A stretch of 64,000 nt of DNA from Coriolopsis trogii (GCA_020543525.1 JAHYIO010000033.1:2542001-2606000); one strand, 5' to 3'; numbered from the stretch's first letter, positions 33,290-44,940 are shown. The notes: generated by a model from the letters alone, not told the origin. Translations and numbers: made by a program.

Positions 33290-34723
33290 TTACGCTGGCT
33301 TCGCAGACAGTTCGACAGCGTGCTTGAATGCGCCCAACAGCGCCGTGAATTGGATTTTCTCGCTTCCACCTGTGGACAATCGATGTCTGGGGCAGCACAG
33401 CGCGTTCGACATGAGGAAGTAGTGTGTGATCCATGGGCGGGAGGACGTACTCGGTGGTCGCGAGAAAGTCCAAGAGGTATATGCGTGCGACTGGTTTCAG
33501 ATTGAGCTGTTCGATGTACTCGTACGCGCCGTTGATGAGGTCCGGGAGGGCGAGCCCTCGCTCCGTCTTCAGCGATGATATCACTAGATTACCGTGTGGC
33601 GTCAGCGTCCCCGCGGAGGCCAGCCACCTGGAGAAGGGAACTCACTGTTGTATGAGGTCGTGAAGTCGTCTTGGAGCATAGAGTTGACGATGGTCTCGAT
33701 GTCCGCGGGCTGGGGGTTCCCGGTACAGTTATAGATCTCGGCCTCACCGGTGAGGTCGTATGCGGCGTGGCAGGCTTGGAGGACGTTCAGGGCTCGTCGC
33801 ATGTCGCCCTTTGAGAGCTTGAGGAGGGCTTGCTTGCCGTCTGCCGTCAGCTTCACGCTATGCATGATCGTCATGAGCACATTCGTCCAAGGGACTCGTC
33901 TACTGTCTTGTGCGACTCACCCTTCTGCCTGGATGACGTTGTCGACGCGTTTCTCCACCTCAGCGATCGGCAGGGGCGAGAACCGGAAGCGTGTACAACG
34001 ACTCTGGATGGCGGGGATAATCTTGTTCACGTAGTTGCAGATGATGCAAAACCGCACGTTCTTCGTGTACTGTTCGATGACGCGACGGAGAGCGGACTGC
34101 GCAGCGGTGGTCATCATGTCCGCTTCGTCGAGAATGATGAGCTTGTAGCCTTTTGCGAAGAGGGTGCGCGTTTCGGCGAAGTTCTTAATTTGCTCGCGCA
34201 CGACGTCGATGCCACGGTCATCCGAGGCATTTAACTAGTCTTCCGGGTGGGTGACGATGGAGGGGCTGCAGACAGAAAGGCAGACGTACCTCGAGGATCT
34301 GCTTCCGAAAGTCGGCACCGTATATTCGACGGGCAACCGCGAGGATCGTGGACGTCTTTCCGGTACCAGGAGGTCCATAGAATAGCAGATGCGGCAACCT
34401 GTTCTTTTCGATGAACTTCTCGACTACGTCGCGCTCGTCAAACGGTTCACGACGCGTTCTGGGGGACACTCACTTGTACTTGTGATGTCGTGGTGCGACA
34501 CGACGTCTTCTAGAGTCACCGGTCGATATTTCTCCACCCTATCCTCCTTTGTCATGCATTGCACTCGCAGCGTTCGTATCACTCAGCGGACTAACCACGG
34601 GAGATTCTCGTCATCGTAAGGCTCATCGTGCTGTGTGGCCTTCCCCTTCCCCTTTCCCTTGGCGGCTGTGGGCCAGTTGATGGGCTCATTGTCGTCTACA
34701 CGCATCTCCTCGTCGCTTTCCAT
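33290..34723 (-). CDS. RFC3: replication factor C subunit (Rfc3/human RFC5 type)
   Basis: Small subunit of the clamp loader that opens PCNA and loads it onto primed DNA. Seven exons (34723-34596, 34538-34474, 34423-34290, 34234-33921, 33857-33646, 33583-33451, 33386-33290) sum to 1083 nt, or 360 residues, all in phase. After a Lys/Gly-rich N-terminus ([10 protein letters not shown]) come PWVEKYRP, Walker [27 protein letters not shown], Walker [12 protein letters not shown], the arginine-finger region SRCTRFRF and the C-terminal collar ([20 protein letters not shown]). LNASDDRG and SRCTRFRF are diagnostic of RFC, and the order of motifs and the collar fit yeast Rfc3 rather than Rfc2 or Rfc4. 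It shares its upstream region with the ubiquitin-S27a gene. Confidence 0.95.
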
Positions 34724-35768
<1,045 letters not shown>

Positions 35769-36125
35769 GCGTCTGCGTGGGTGTATGTCCTGTTGTGCTC
35801 TCTGGCTATGTACCACGCTGTATGCCTATGACAAGTTGTATCTTTGAACGTGCAATGCTATGAGACTGCTGCCTCGAAACGTGTGCGTTCACGTAAGCTG
35901 TCGCTGCTGCTGCCGGAGCTCTCGCGCGAGGCTGTGGCCAATCGGAGGCGGACGTTGCGAAAAATAAGAGGGCGGATCAGAGCATCTGATTTTTGCGCTC
36001 GAGGACTGCCCCGGTCAAAAGCCCCCACAAAATATCTGCGGTCACCACCGTTCCTCCGCCATATATCCCGCTTCGCTGGCAGTTGTTCCCGCCTCGGTCG
36101 ACACATCTCTACGCCCGCGACCGTC

Positions 36126-38318
36126 ATGCACTCCGCGCTCCTCATTGACGAGATCCTGCAGGTCGTACTCGACTTCTGCTACGACCTTCCCGACGCGAAG
36201 CCCCGCCGGACGTATGCGCAGCTCGCGAGGTGCTGCAGAGCCTGGAGGGATCCTGCGCTCGACCGCCTATGGGCGCGGCAGGAGGGGGTAGGGCCGTTGT
36301 TGGCTTTGGCCGCCTGTGAGGCTGGCAATGACAACGTGGTGAGTACCGTCCGATCTTGCATGTTGGACTGGGTACGTGTACAACGACCTAGCAGCGGTCA
36401 GGGACTTTCGTCAGTCCGCGTGGTGCAGCTTAGGCAAGAACGCGGCTTGGCCAAACGTGGGCCTTCGTTATCCACTCTCGTGCGGTCCACACGAATCCCA
36501 TATGTACCCGTACCTGCGCGGACATGGATATCATGGTCCACCACTACGATCCTTCAGACATCCTATTGCAGGTATGTCTGGTCTCGTACCCCGACGTACA
36601 AGACCAGTATAGGCGGTGGTGGGATGTGAGTGCATCACCTGTACGTTGGGGTACGAGACCACGTATGGCGGAGCCCTAGACCCGTAAAGCCCGTGTCAAA
36701 TATTGCAGAAAACCCGTTCCTGAATGGCTGGTATGGGGCTTTGATACACGCAGGTATACGCGCGCCATTCCTTAGTGCCACTGCGTGTTACACACTACGG
36801 TCGTGAAGGGGGTGGGCTCGTTTGTGTCAACCAATATTCCACCCATTCTGAGGTGACTATACAGTTGGTCAGATCTGCACGCGTGTATGCGACGTACGCG
36901 CTGAGAGAGCTGACGTCGCGCTCGGTGCGGTCCTCTGAGCCGTACTTAACCAGGTGATCGTGCGCTCACGCACGAGGATAGAAAGTCACGAGTAGCCTTG
37001 CGGCGCCCAGATCATACCACAACTACAGTGGTGTATGTGTGGACGACATTATCTGCGGGTGCCTCACCGAGTTTTGTTTTGCTCATCAATATCACACTAG
37101 CCCACTTTCCGTGCATACGCGGAACGCGTCAAGCGCATATCCTACCAACACAACCTCAAACATGTCGAAGCAGAGCCGTCGCAGGCCATGGTGTTCCCCC
37201 GCCTGGAGTCTGTCAGCCTCGCGTTCAACGGCTGCATGGTGCCGTCTGCGTGGGCGATATCCCCCGTCCTCAAGCGCGTAGCCGTCAACATCGGCTACGC
37301 TCGCTCACCGCAGGCCTGTCTTGACAGAAGCAACGCCGCCGCACGGCTCCTGGAGCAAGCCCGTCTCCGTGCACCCGCGCTTTGCTCGCTGCATATACGC
37401 GGACGCATGACGGACGCGCTGAATGACGTGGTGGGCTCCTTGACGGCGCTGAGGAACCTCACGATCCAAGGCAACTGCTTCCTGACCACGGAGACTCTCG
37501 CAGCCGTCGCGCGGTTTCCCTCGCTTCGGACGCTCGAGGTGCACGCGAGTCACATCGAGGGAGAGGAATTCGATGAGGCGTTGGGGCGTGCGAGCGGAGA
37601 CTCGCTGTGCTTCCCGTCCCTCGAGGAGCTAACCATCCGGACAAGGGGGTCACTGATGGCCAGTATCTTGTCGCACGTCACCGTTGGCTCTCTCCGCAAG
37701 TTGCATATCGACATGGACGCCTGTCCGCGCGGGTCCTCCTACGTGAAGCCCATTCTTGACCTTTTGGCGCAGAAGGCGTCCAGCAGCCTCTACGAGCTGA
37801 TTGTTGAGGACCGGACAGATCTCGAGGAACTTGAGGTTCGCCCTGATATTCCAGCCGGCCCACGTTGGTACAATGTCGATATCCTCGCACCCCTCGCCCG
37901 GCTGCAGCACTTGCGTCGCTTCGCGCTGAAGGAGCCGGACTTGTGCGACACCGACCTGGAGCAGCTCGCCAAGTGGTGGCCGTCCCTCGAGCACTTGGAC
38001 CTCGGGACGTATGACGGAGAGTCTGCGGTGCCGGAGTGGAAGCAGCGCATGAGCCAGGATGCATACGCGGTCGTGGCCAAATCGTTCCTCCGGTTGGAGA
38101 GCCTGGTGCTCCCGGAGCTGCCATCCAGCGTCGTGGACACCACTGCGGCTCCGCAGAAGGCGTTGTGTGCGCTGACGTTGGGCGATGTGCCGGACGCGTC
38201 TGCGTGGGCGAGTGCGGTGGTGGACACACTTTTGACTATTTTCCCGGGTCTGGAGACGATAGATTGCCCCAATGTAAAGATCACGGAGCGGTTTGAGACT
38301 GTTCGCAGTGGCCACTAG
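36126..38318 (+). CDS. F-box/LRR-like protein, copy 1
   Basis: Basidiomycete F-box-type protein, probably a substrate adaptor for SCF ubiquitin ligases. The first exon starts MHSALLIDEILQVVLDF and carries the F-box-like segment to about residue 70 (RTYAQLARCCRAWRDPALDRLWA), ending near GTG|GTGAGT at 36340. A large exon of about 400 residues begins at CACTAG|CCC near 37102 (PTFRAYAERVKRISYQ) and runs to the TAG at 38316-38318. It is rich in leucine-rich repeat units such as FPSLRTLEVHASHI, FPSLEELTIR and WPSLEHLDLGTYD. One or more small exons between 36.35 and 37.1 kb are not resolved. Copy 2 lies at 46.1-47.9 kb with 9 amino-acid changes over the final 376 codons. Confidence 0.75.
36427..36784. 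repeat. 358-bp stretch present only in copy 1
   Basis: Lies in the intron region of the F-box gene and is absent from copy 2, where CGTGGTGC joins GTGTTACAC directly. Both ends carry TGC, so a deletion in copy 2 through a 3-bp microhomology explains it as well as an insertion. It contains a 21-bp inverted repeat (36577-36597 and 36641-36661, one mismatch). Confidence 0.8.
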
Positions 38319-38598
38319 ACGAGCACGGATACATAGACTAAACGTTAGATGGATAGACACACATAGATCTCTTGGACATAGTATAGACACGTAGCTTATA
38401 CCTAGTGTTTGAATGCATTAGATTCCTTTGGGCTATAGACGGGGTTAGAATCCTTTCAACGGAGCCGGGTGCTGTACTTACCAAACTCGTAAGCGGTCGG
38501 TTTATGACTGTAAACGTCTGCGCGCTAGTCTTATTTGGCGTTGTCAAGTCACTTGCACAGAGCCACCACATCCCCGTCCCTTTCTCCTCTCTCCCACC

Positions 38599-40230
38599 AT
38601 GCCGTCCATCGACAACGACGACGACGTCTTCAGCAGCGGCTCGCGCTTCCTTACTCCGAACGCTGGCCCAGGGCCGCGAAAGTCGCCATCGAGACAAAGC
38701 CTCAGCCTGAACGGTCGCAAGTCTTCCGCGTCCCTCCGCGGCCCCTCCCCTCTCGCCGACTCACTTGGAGGCGACGATCCGAACGGCCGGCACTCGCTCG
38801 CACACGAGTTGGCTGCTGCGCTACTTCCAGAGCCGAGCGCAGGCTCGAAGCTCCTGGCGGAGGAGTTCGGGATCGAGTACGACGAAGGCGCGGAGGGCAT
38901 AGACGGGCTCCCACCCACAGGCACGTACGACGATGTTCCTCCCCAGTTCCACCACGAGCACGCAGAGAGCATCGGCCCGTCTATGTCGCTGGGCGGCGCA
39001 GACTCCCTGGCCGCCCAGCTCAACGGCGCCGGTGCACTTGCATTCACACATCCGCCACCGTCACTCCACATGGCCGAGGAAGACGGCCCGCCCGACTTTG
39101 ACCCCGAGTTCCGCAGCCCGGTAGCGTCCCCGACGAAAGCACGGCGGAGGCAGCCTGAGACGCAAGACCCGATGGCGATCCTCGCCGCCGATCTCGAGTA
39201 CACCGAGAAGTTCCTCACCCAGCTCCGCCGACTGGACGCCGTCGAGCCGCCCTCCTCTTCGACCCCTGCCCCCGCGCACGCCACGCCGACACTCGAACGT
39301 CTGGCGTCGGACATGATCAGGCGGATCAACGACGCGAGCAGGGACCGCGAGAGCCAGCTGCGGGAGCTGCTCGAGTACGAGCGCGAGTTCCGCAAGATCG
39401 CAGGCGAAGTCGGCGGCACGGACGCGCTCGGCGTGCTCCCCGAGCTCGAGGACATCATCAAAGACGACGTGCAGACGCCCGGTCCGTCTTCGGCGCGCGT
39501 CGTCGCGGCGGTGGCCGCTGCGGATGTGGCCGAGCTGGACACGCTCGGGGAGGACTCGAACGACTGGGAGGTGGACCCGGAGCGAGCAGGGCTCGGAGAC
39601 GAAGACGACGAGTACGAGGACGCGTATTCTCCGCAAGCGACGCCCGTGAAAGGCGAGTTTCCTCCCATCCCGACTCTGACGGGGCCCCCGACCCCGGCGG
39701 CGACGATCCCGCTCTTCACGCACCTGCGGACGTTCACGGCCTCGACGGCGAGCTCGCTCGCGACGATCTCGGAGCACACGCAGGTGAACGCGGCGGCGAC
39801 GACGGAGGCGGGGCGCAAGATCCGCGCGCTCAAGAACAAGCTCGGCGGGTGGCGGACGGAGTGGGACAGTGCGGAGCGGAGCAGGATACGGATCGAGAAG
39901 TGGGAGGCGGGCATCGTCGACGGCGCGGACACGCCCATCTCGGGCTCGTCCTCGGCCTCGGGCGCGACGTCGCCGCCGCGTGTGCAGCGGAGGGTCGACG
40001 GGCGGAAGATTGTACAGGGGCTGAGGCGGGGGCGGGGGCGGGGGCAAGACCGTCGATGCAGCGAACGGCCATGGCAATGGCGTGGCGGAGGGAGGCTGCT
40101 GTCCCGCCGACGCCGGTCGGGGAAGGTGCGTCTTGTGGCAGGATTGTTGACCTTGGGGGCGGATGTTTTTGTGCGACAGCTGGAGGCGATGGACGAGCTC
40201 AAGGAGAAGAAGGAGAAGATGGAAAGGTGA
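38599..40230 (+). CDS. acidic coiled-coil protein, copy 1, chimeric 3' end
   Basis: Single open frame of 543 codons starting MPSIDNDDDVFSSGSRFLTP. I do not recognise the family. Residues 1-200 are Ser/Pro/Asp-rich and probably disordered. Residues 200-300 have heptad-like helices (AADLEYTEKFLTQLRRLD; RESQLRELLEYEREFRKIAGE). An acidic stretch (GDEDDEYEDAY) precedes another helix (EAGRKIRALKNKLGGWRTEWD). Up to KIVQ (residue about 472) it matches copy 2 with one amino-acid change. After that it switches to an Arg/Gly-rich stretch and then QLEAMDELKEKKEKMER. That last piece is bordered by GACAG and AG|GTGAGT, so it looks like an exon of a longer gene rather than a true C-terminus. Whether the chimera is expressed is unknown. 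Confidence 0.65.
   Translation: MPSIDNDDDVFSSGSRFLTPNAGPGPRKSPSRQSLSLNGRKSSASLRGPSPLADSLGGDDPNGRHSLAHELAAALLPEPSAGSKLLAEEFGIEYDEGAEGIDGLPPTGTYDDVPPQFHHEHAESIGPSMSLGGADSLAAQLNGAGALAFTHPPPSLHMAEEDGPPDFDPEFRSPVASPTKARRRQPETQDPMAILAADLEYTEKFLTQLRRLDAVEPPSSSTPAPAHATPTLERLASDMIRRINDASRDRESQLRELLEYEREFRKIAGEVGGTDALGVLPELEDIIKDDVQTPGPSSARVVAAVAAADVAELDTLGEDSNDWEVDPERAGLGDEDDEYEDAYSPQATPVKGEFPPIPTLTGPPTPAATIPLFTHLRTFTASTASSLATISEHTQVNAAATTEAGRKIRALKNKLGGWRTEWDSAERSRIRIEKWEAGIVDGADTPISGSSSASGATSPPRVQRRVDGRKIVQGLRRGRGRGQDRRCSERPWQWRGGGRLLSRRRRSGKVRLVAGLLTLGADVFVRQLEAMDELKEKKEKMER
40017..40230 (+). other. divergent 3' extension of coiled-coil copy 1
   Basis: Begins with a (GGGGGC)-type GC-rich run and has no match in copy 2. 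A donor-acceptor pair (AAG|GTGCGT near 40123 and GACAG| near 40180) with the following coding-like LEAMDELKEKKEKMER suggests an exon remnant. Confidence 0.5.
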
Positions 40231-40360
40231 GTGGTGTGAGAGTGGGAGTTGGCTGGGCGCGGAGGCGGCGTGGCACGCTGCTTCAAGTCGCGCTGGAGAC
40301 GGGCAATCACGCCGCAAGCACGATTTGCGAGCGAGATTCCCCGGATTGATCGTCTACCTC

Positions 40361-40502
40361 TGGACGTTCAAAGGGAGGGTATTTGTCTAGGAGGTGGAGG
40401 TTCGAAGGGAGGGTATGTGTCTAGGAGGGAGGGTATTTGTCTAGGAGGGAGGGTTTTCGTCTCGCAGGGGGGGTATTCGTCTAGGAGGTGGACGTTCAAA
40501 GG
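40361..40502 (+). repeat. minisatellite, about 20-bp unit
   Basis: Four tandem copies and one separated copy of GAGGGTATTTGTCTAGGAGG with variants, interspersed with three copies of TGGACGTTCAAAGG-like spacers. It lies shortly downstream of the duplication breakpoint. Confidence 0.85.
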
Positions 40503-41072
40503 TGAGCTATTCATCTTGGAAGGTAGGTTCAGAGGTAGGGTTTCCATCTGCATCTGTGCACTCGCACAAGCAAGTCTGTCTCCGGTACATACAAGGAATT
40601 GCGTCAATGTATTCCTATTGGACTCTACAGAATTGTCCCCTCACCGCAAGATCTGCACGTTGACCTCGACCCAGTTGTCACACAAGTCCTCAGGGCAATA
40701 TGTGCAGCGGAACCATGTAGATAGCAATGTATTCACAATCTATTCCTTGCCCTCCTGCGAATTCGAGCGCCCGCATCTCCGATCCTCGACTATCCGCTTG
40801 TCCGTTGATGACTGATGGTCTTCCGAGTTGGCGGACACACTGCTCAATTCTGTCTGCTCGCTCAGATTCCTGCTCATCAGCTCAAAAACTCTCGAGCTTG
40901 CCGAGGCTTGCCGCTGATGTGGGTCCGAGTATTCTCATTATGGTCGGACTACCTTCCAGCCTGCCAACTTACACCTGCTCTTTCTTCCCTCTTCATTGGT
41001 CTCTATACACAGTTGGCATATCTTGCTGTCTTGTCTTCCTTACACCAGTAAACATGGAAGGGAGGAGGGAGA
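40503..41072. other. non-coding accessory region
   Basis: No gene seen. 40838-40925 is a diverged inverted copy of 41460-41545 (shared CTGCTCGCTCA, TTCCTGCTCATCAGCT and CTTGCCGC). Confidence 0.45.
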
Positions 41073-41429
41073 GGCACCTCAGGACCCCTGAATATCCCTA
41101 CAGATGCCTGATCCGGAAAATAGCCATTTTTGACCAGTTTGGTCCGCAATGTTTTTTGTCGTTTTGGGCCATTTTGGTCCGCATCGCGTCTCATGTATCC
41201 GTTGCTCCAACGGAGTTTGAAATCTCTATCAACCCTCAGGTGCTGGTCCGCACAGGATCAGACTTTCCGCACCCCTGCGTACATTGGTCCGCATCCTGAG
41301 ACACTCATTCCGTCGCCAGACTGCCACTTTTGGTCCAATTTCGGTTCACGCCTCTGGCCTGGCGACCACCTATTTTGGTCCGCACATTGCCCAGGCATTT
41401 GTAGGGATATTCAGGGGTCCTGGCACCTC
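41073..41429. mobile_element. MITE with 30-bp TIRs and 8-bp target duplication
   Basis: The element spans 41081-41421 (341 bp). The left end 41081-41110 starts AGGACCCCTGAATATCCC, and the right end is its reverse complement with one mismatch over 30 bp. It is flanked by the direct repeat GGCACCTC at 41073-41080 and 41422-41429. There is no coding capacity. The inside repeats TTTTGGTCCGCA several times. An 8-bp duplication is typical of hAT-superfamily insertion, which is the likely source of mobilising transposase; none is encoded here. Confidence 0.85.
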
Positions 41430-43239
41430 CTTAGCGGGACCTCTGAATTTCACACGGCATTAGCGGCAAGTCTCGGCTAGGTCAAGGGTTTTCAAGCTGA
41501 TGAGCAGGAAAGTGAGCGAGCAGCCCTATTGTGGAACTGTGAACAGCCAGTGTGTTCCCGGATGGAACAGTAGTTAGTGACATCAACCGCTGACTGAGAC
41601 TGCCAAGTGGAAGCAACAGGGTTGCTGCGATCACAGCCAGGAGGTACTGGCTGGTGCATATCGTATGACAATAATTCCTGTGAACCCACATCCTGAGCGC
41701 ATCTGGGACAGACTTGGGGCCCGCCTTACCTGATATGCATCAGGGTTGTCCTGCAGTGTGAATGAGCAGATAGGCGGGTGCAGATTGCATGGGTATATAC
41801 AAATTACCAAGTGAGCTGTGCCCATGGTGTGGCTACTGTGCTAGTGGTAAAGTGAGCTCGGAAGTCAGTTTGCGCCGTGCCTGATCCCTTGCAGGTTGAC
41901 ATGGATTCTTGGCACTTGAATCAGGAGGTACAGGAGACAAACTGGAGCAGGATCACCGTGAAACAACTCTACAGCAGGTTTAGATAGTGAGCAAGTGAAT
42001 CAACTGTGCCTCTGATCAATTTTGAAGCCATGTCCCACCCAAGCTGCTCGAGCTCATGCATCTGCAGCACGTCTTGCTGCGCAAGCGAGAGGAGCGCAGG
42101 TTCCACCCATTCCGGAATAGAGAATGACTGAGCGAGGATGATGCGTGTGACAGAGTCTCTTGTCTCAAAGTACATGATCACTCACACACTAATTACTCGC
42201 CTCGGATGTGTGGTCTTTGCGAGAGATCGCATACATGACCAAGAGTTTCTCAAAGCTTGGCAGAGGCAACCCGTCCCATCTTTACTCATTATCCTACCCT
42301 GGCCTGCTCCGATGCGAGGCAGGGACGGGTGTGCATGGGAAGACAATAAGCAGAGCATCGTGATGATGCAACACGAAGTCGGAACGGACATAGTGCCCGC
42401 AGTGGGCAACGGCAGACAAGCGAGGTGCATATAAACCTCTGTCTTGTCCCTACTATTACTCAGTCCTCTTGTCCTCTTCTCTCTGATGTCCATCGCTCAC
42501 CTCGTCAGGCACAGCAGGGGTAGCTGTCGGTGGGATGCCCGAGTGTGTGAATTAGTGACGGCAGGTTTGCAGGCCTGATCCTGATCCTGCTCCTCGTTGT
42601 CGCCATTGTTCACGTGCACGGGCTCAGGAATGCGGGAACTGCCAATGGTGAGCACCAGTCGTCGTGGATGCTGTTTGCTGTGTTCACTCACATCCTTCAC
42701 TAGTAGGCCTCTCGAAGCTCGGGTTGACCATGTCCGTAAGTTCGTGCCAGTTGCCCTAGTCTTGCCCCTGCTGAAGCATGTTCCCAGTGCTGAATGACGA
42801 CCCAGTGCGTCCCTTTGCTACCATCACTCACCCTCTACACGCTCCAGTTTGTGGGGGGCAATGATGGGCATGGTCGTTGTCCGCGTGTGATTGGCGAGGA
42901 CCCGATGACGTGCAGGAGCTCCATCTCCCGCTCCGGCTCTCCATCGCATCCCAGAGGAGAGGATGTGGCTATTTGGGTGAGTACATATCGTGGTCGATGA
43001 GATGCGCGCCGTCACTCAACTTGTGCCCTAGTAGGTCACTCGCATGTTCAGGGCGACAGGGAAGACACGGCGCACATCGTTAAAGCCGGACGTAAACTCG
43101 TTATCGTCGTCTTGATGGACACGCGATCGGCAGGAGCGGCCCGTTGCGGGTTGCATGTACAACAATGTGAGCCTATCATATACCGTGCAAACTCACCCTT
43201 TGTTCTGACTTGGTGTGAGTCGAGCAGGGTCGGCATCGT
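41430..43239. other. accessory region without an intact gene
   Basis: No intact gene. On the plus strand between 42.6 and 43.2 kb several intron-like GTGAG...CTAG pairs occur with short open stretches between them (for example donors near 42652 and 42976 and acceptors near 42702 and 43031), which suggests a decayed intron-rich gene. I cannot name it. Confidence 0.35.
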
Positions 43240-44209
43240 TGCTATTGCGCTCTGTCGCCCTTCATCAGATGGCAGCACACAAGCTCCCGGCCGGGAGCAA
43301 TCTCATTGTCGGCATCCTGTACGTACACGCTGCCTTCATAAAGTCCTCGTCCACCACTGACCCACCCGTTGGGTTTGCCCAAGACTAGCGCACTCCCATC
43401 GGCCCCCAGAATGCGCGCACTTCCGCAGCATGAGACCCGGACTATAGTAGTCCACACGCTTGTCGGTTACATGACTGCAACCTACGGAGCGCTTGGAGCA
43501 GTTCCGGAGCAGCGTAGCGTCGGGTGAATGAGACTGGGGCCCTGTTGTCCGTGGCACCTTGAACGTCCGGGCGGTGTCTTGTCCTAGCCAGCATACCAGC
43601 TCCCAGCCGGGAATCATCTGCATGCAGTGTGTACATACCCGTACAGGTAGTCCATCAGTTCCATCTGCAGACTAGCACACTCCCATCGGTCCCCAGAATG
43701 CGCAGGCAAGCCGTCAGCATCAGGTATCTCACCAGGCGCCGGTTCCCGCATCCAGTATGACACCCAGACTGTAGTAGCCGATGTGTTTGTCGTAGTCTAG
43801 AATATGATGTCGTTGGAGGTCCACGACAATGTAGCGTCGGGTGGAGGACACCTGGTCGGAGTTGTCCACGCGAGCTGAATCGCGGCCAGAACGTCCGAGA
43901 CGCGGCGCAGGCGGCGTGAGTAGAAAAGTCTGGCCCGTCGCTGTCACCAGCACGCGACGCGGGACAGGCGGTGTGTGCGGAGGTGTGTGTGGAGTGATTG
44001 AGCCCATCGTACTCGTCAGCGTATGAGAACTGAGGCAGCCGGACAGGAAAGAGGGTGGATCCTATAGCTAGATGACCCAAAGTCCGTGATCATGATGTGG
44101 CTGCCAGTGCAGACCAAGATGTTCGCAGGCTTGATGTATGACGCCGTGTGCGTGAGCCAGGAGACCGGTTCAATAGACAAGCTAATTGCTAGACAGATAG
44201 AGGGAAGCA
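43240..44209 (-). pseudogene. protein kinase gene relics
   Basis: Minus-strand frames show kinase landmarks in broken order. Near 44135-44070 is IKPANILVCTGSHIMITDFG, the catalytic-loop and DFG region with the HRD part lost. Near 43855 is SSTRRY followed by YYSLGVIL, the APE-region lead-in and subdomain IX. Near 43520 is a second copy with FTRRYAAPELL and VDYYSPG. Frameshifts and stops separate the pieces, and a repeated tail (GGRWECAS / GDRWECAS) shows tandem duplication of the 3' part. No full kinase domain can be read. Confidence 0.6.
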
Positions 44210-44551
44210 CTATTGCTGTTCTCACGACGCTTGTCGCTGGCGCCGAAATCGCTTTTTTCCGCCACACGTCTTGCCTGGCAGCCTCCGACTTCGGCGAGCG
44301 ATATCTCCCTCAGTTCTCGTCAAATCGACCTCATTCTTTCACGTTCGCACTCAGCTCGTCAGCGCGCAGGGCACGGTACCGTTTTCAGCCCGCTGCGATC
44401 ACTTTGCGAAATCTCGACTCCAACCACCTCCCCTGGACATCGGATTGACTTGACGGACGAACGGAGGGTTGTGCGGATGTGATTCTGGATGATATGGGTA
44501 TGTGTGAAGCCTCTGGAGGGCAGGATATAGGTCTGAACAAGGTATGCAAGC
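44210..44551 (+). repeat. long inverted repeat, left arm
   Basis: 342-bp arm that pairs with 44941-45282; the two arms translate to an identical 80-residue frame, so they are nearly or fully identical. The central loop is 389 bp. Confidence 0.93.
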
Positions 44552-44940
44552 GTCCGCCTGTATGTAGCTTATGTTCCTGTTACGGCGTCAACCACAGTCT
44601 GCTCCTGTATCCGTACGCTCACTTCTCCAGAGGTTGATGAGGGCATGCATTGTGAATACCTCATAGAGTCATTCTGTCACTTCCCGGTTAGTGCCAACAG
44701 TTTATAGGCCGATGTAGTTCCTGCCCTGCTTCCTCTGATACATGTGCATATCCCAGGTTCGCACCCAAGTGATGGAAAGGTAAACAGCTATACAAGTGTT
44801 GCAAAACACACAAATAGGACAGTATGTAGGTATGAGGGCACGATACATTGGGAGTACATGAGGGTATGCGGACGGAATGACGGTCTCAGACTGACTGGGA
44901 CAGGTGGGAGGACAATGCCACGAGCTACATACAGACAGAT
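44552..44940. other. loop between inverted-repeat arms
   Basis: 389 bp of unique sequence with no gene seen. Confidence 0.6.

Larger units (their letters stand above)
35919..40016 (+). repeat. segmental duplication, copy 1
   Basis: About 4.1 kb that recurs at 45881-49594 in the same direction. It carries an F-box/LRR gene and the 5' part of a coiled-coil gene. Homology fades in at CTCTCGC..CTGTGGCCA and stops abruptly after the codons for KIVQ at 40016. Confidence 0.93.

Noticed and set aside
37188..38318. Treating the 376-codon LRR frame as a complete protein starting at Met 37188
   Set aside because: The frame continues upstream in phase as PTFRAYAERVKRISYQ from a good CACTAG acceptor, and an F-box exon lies at 36126, so the Met is internal.
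38544..40310. Antisense open frame of 588 codons over coiled-coil copy 1, with a similar 511-codon frame at 48122-49657
   Set aside because: It is Ser-rich with no motif and mirrors the GC-rich codon pattern of the plus-strand gene. The plus strand has the better start context and protein-like helices.
40727..41299. Open frame of 190 codons at the MITE
   Set aside because: It runs through the terminal inverted repeat and repeated TTTTGGTCCGC motifs, so it is a by-product of the element.
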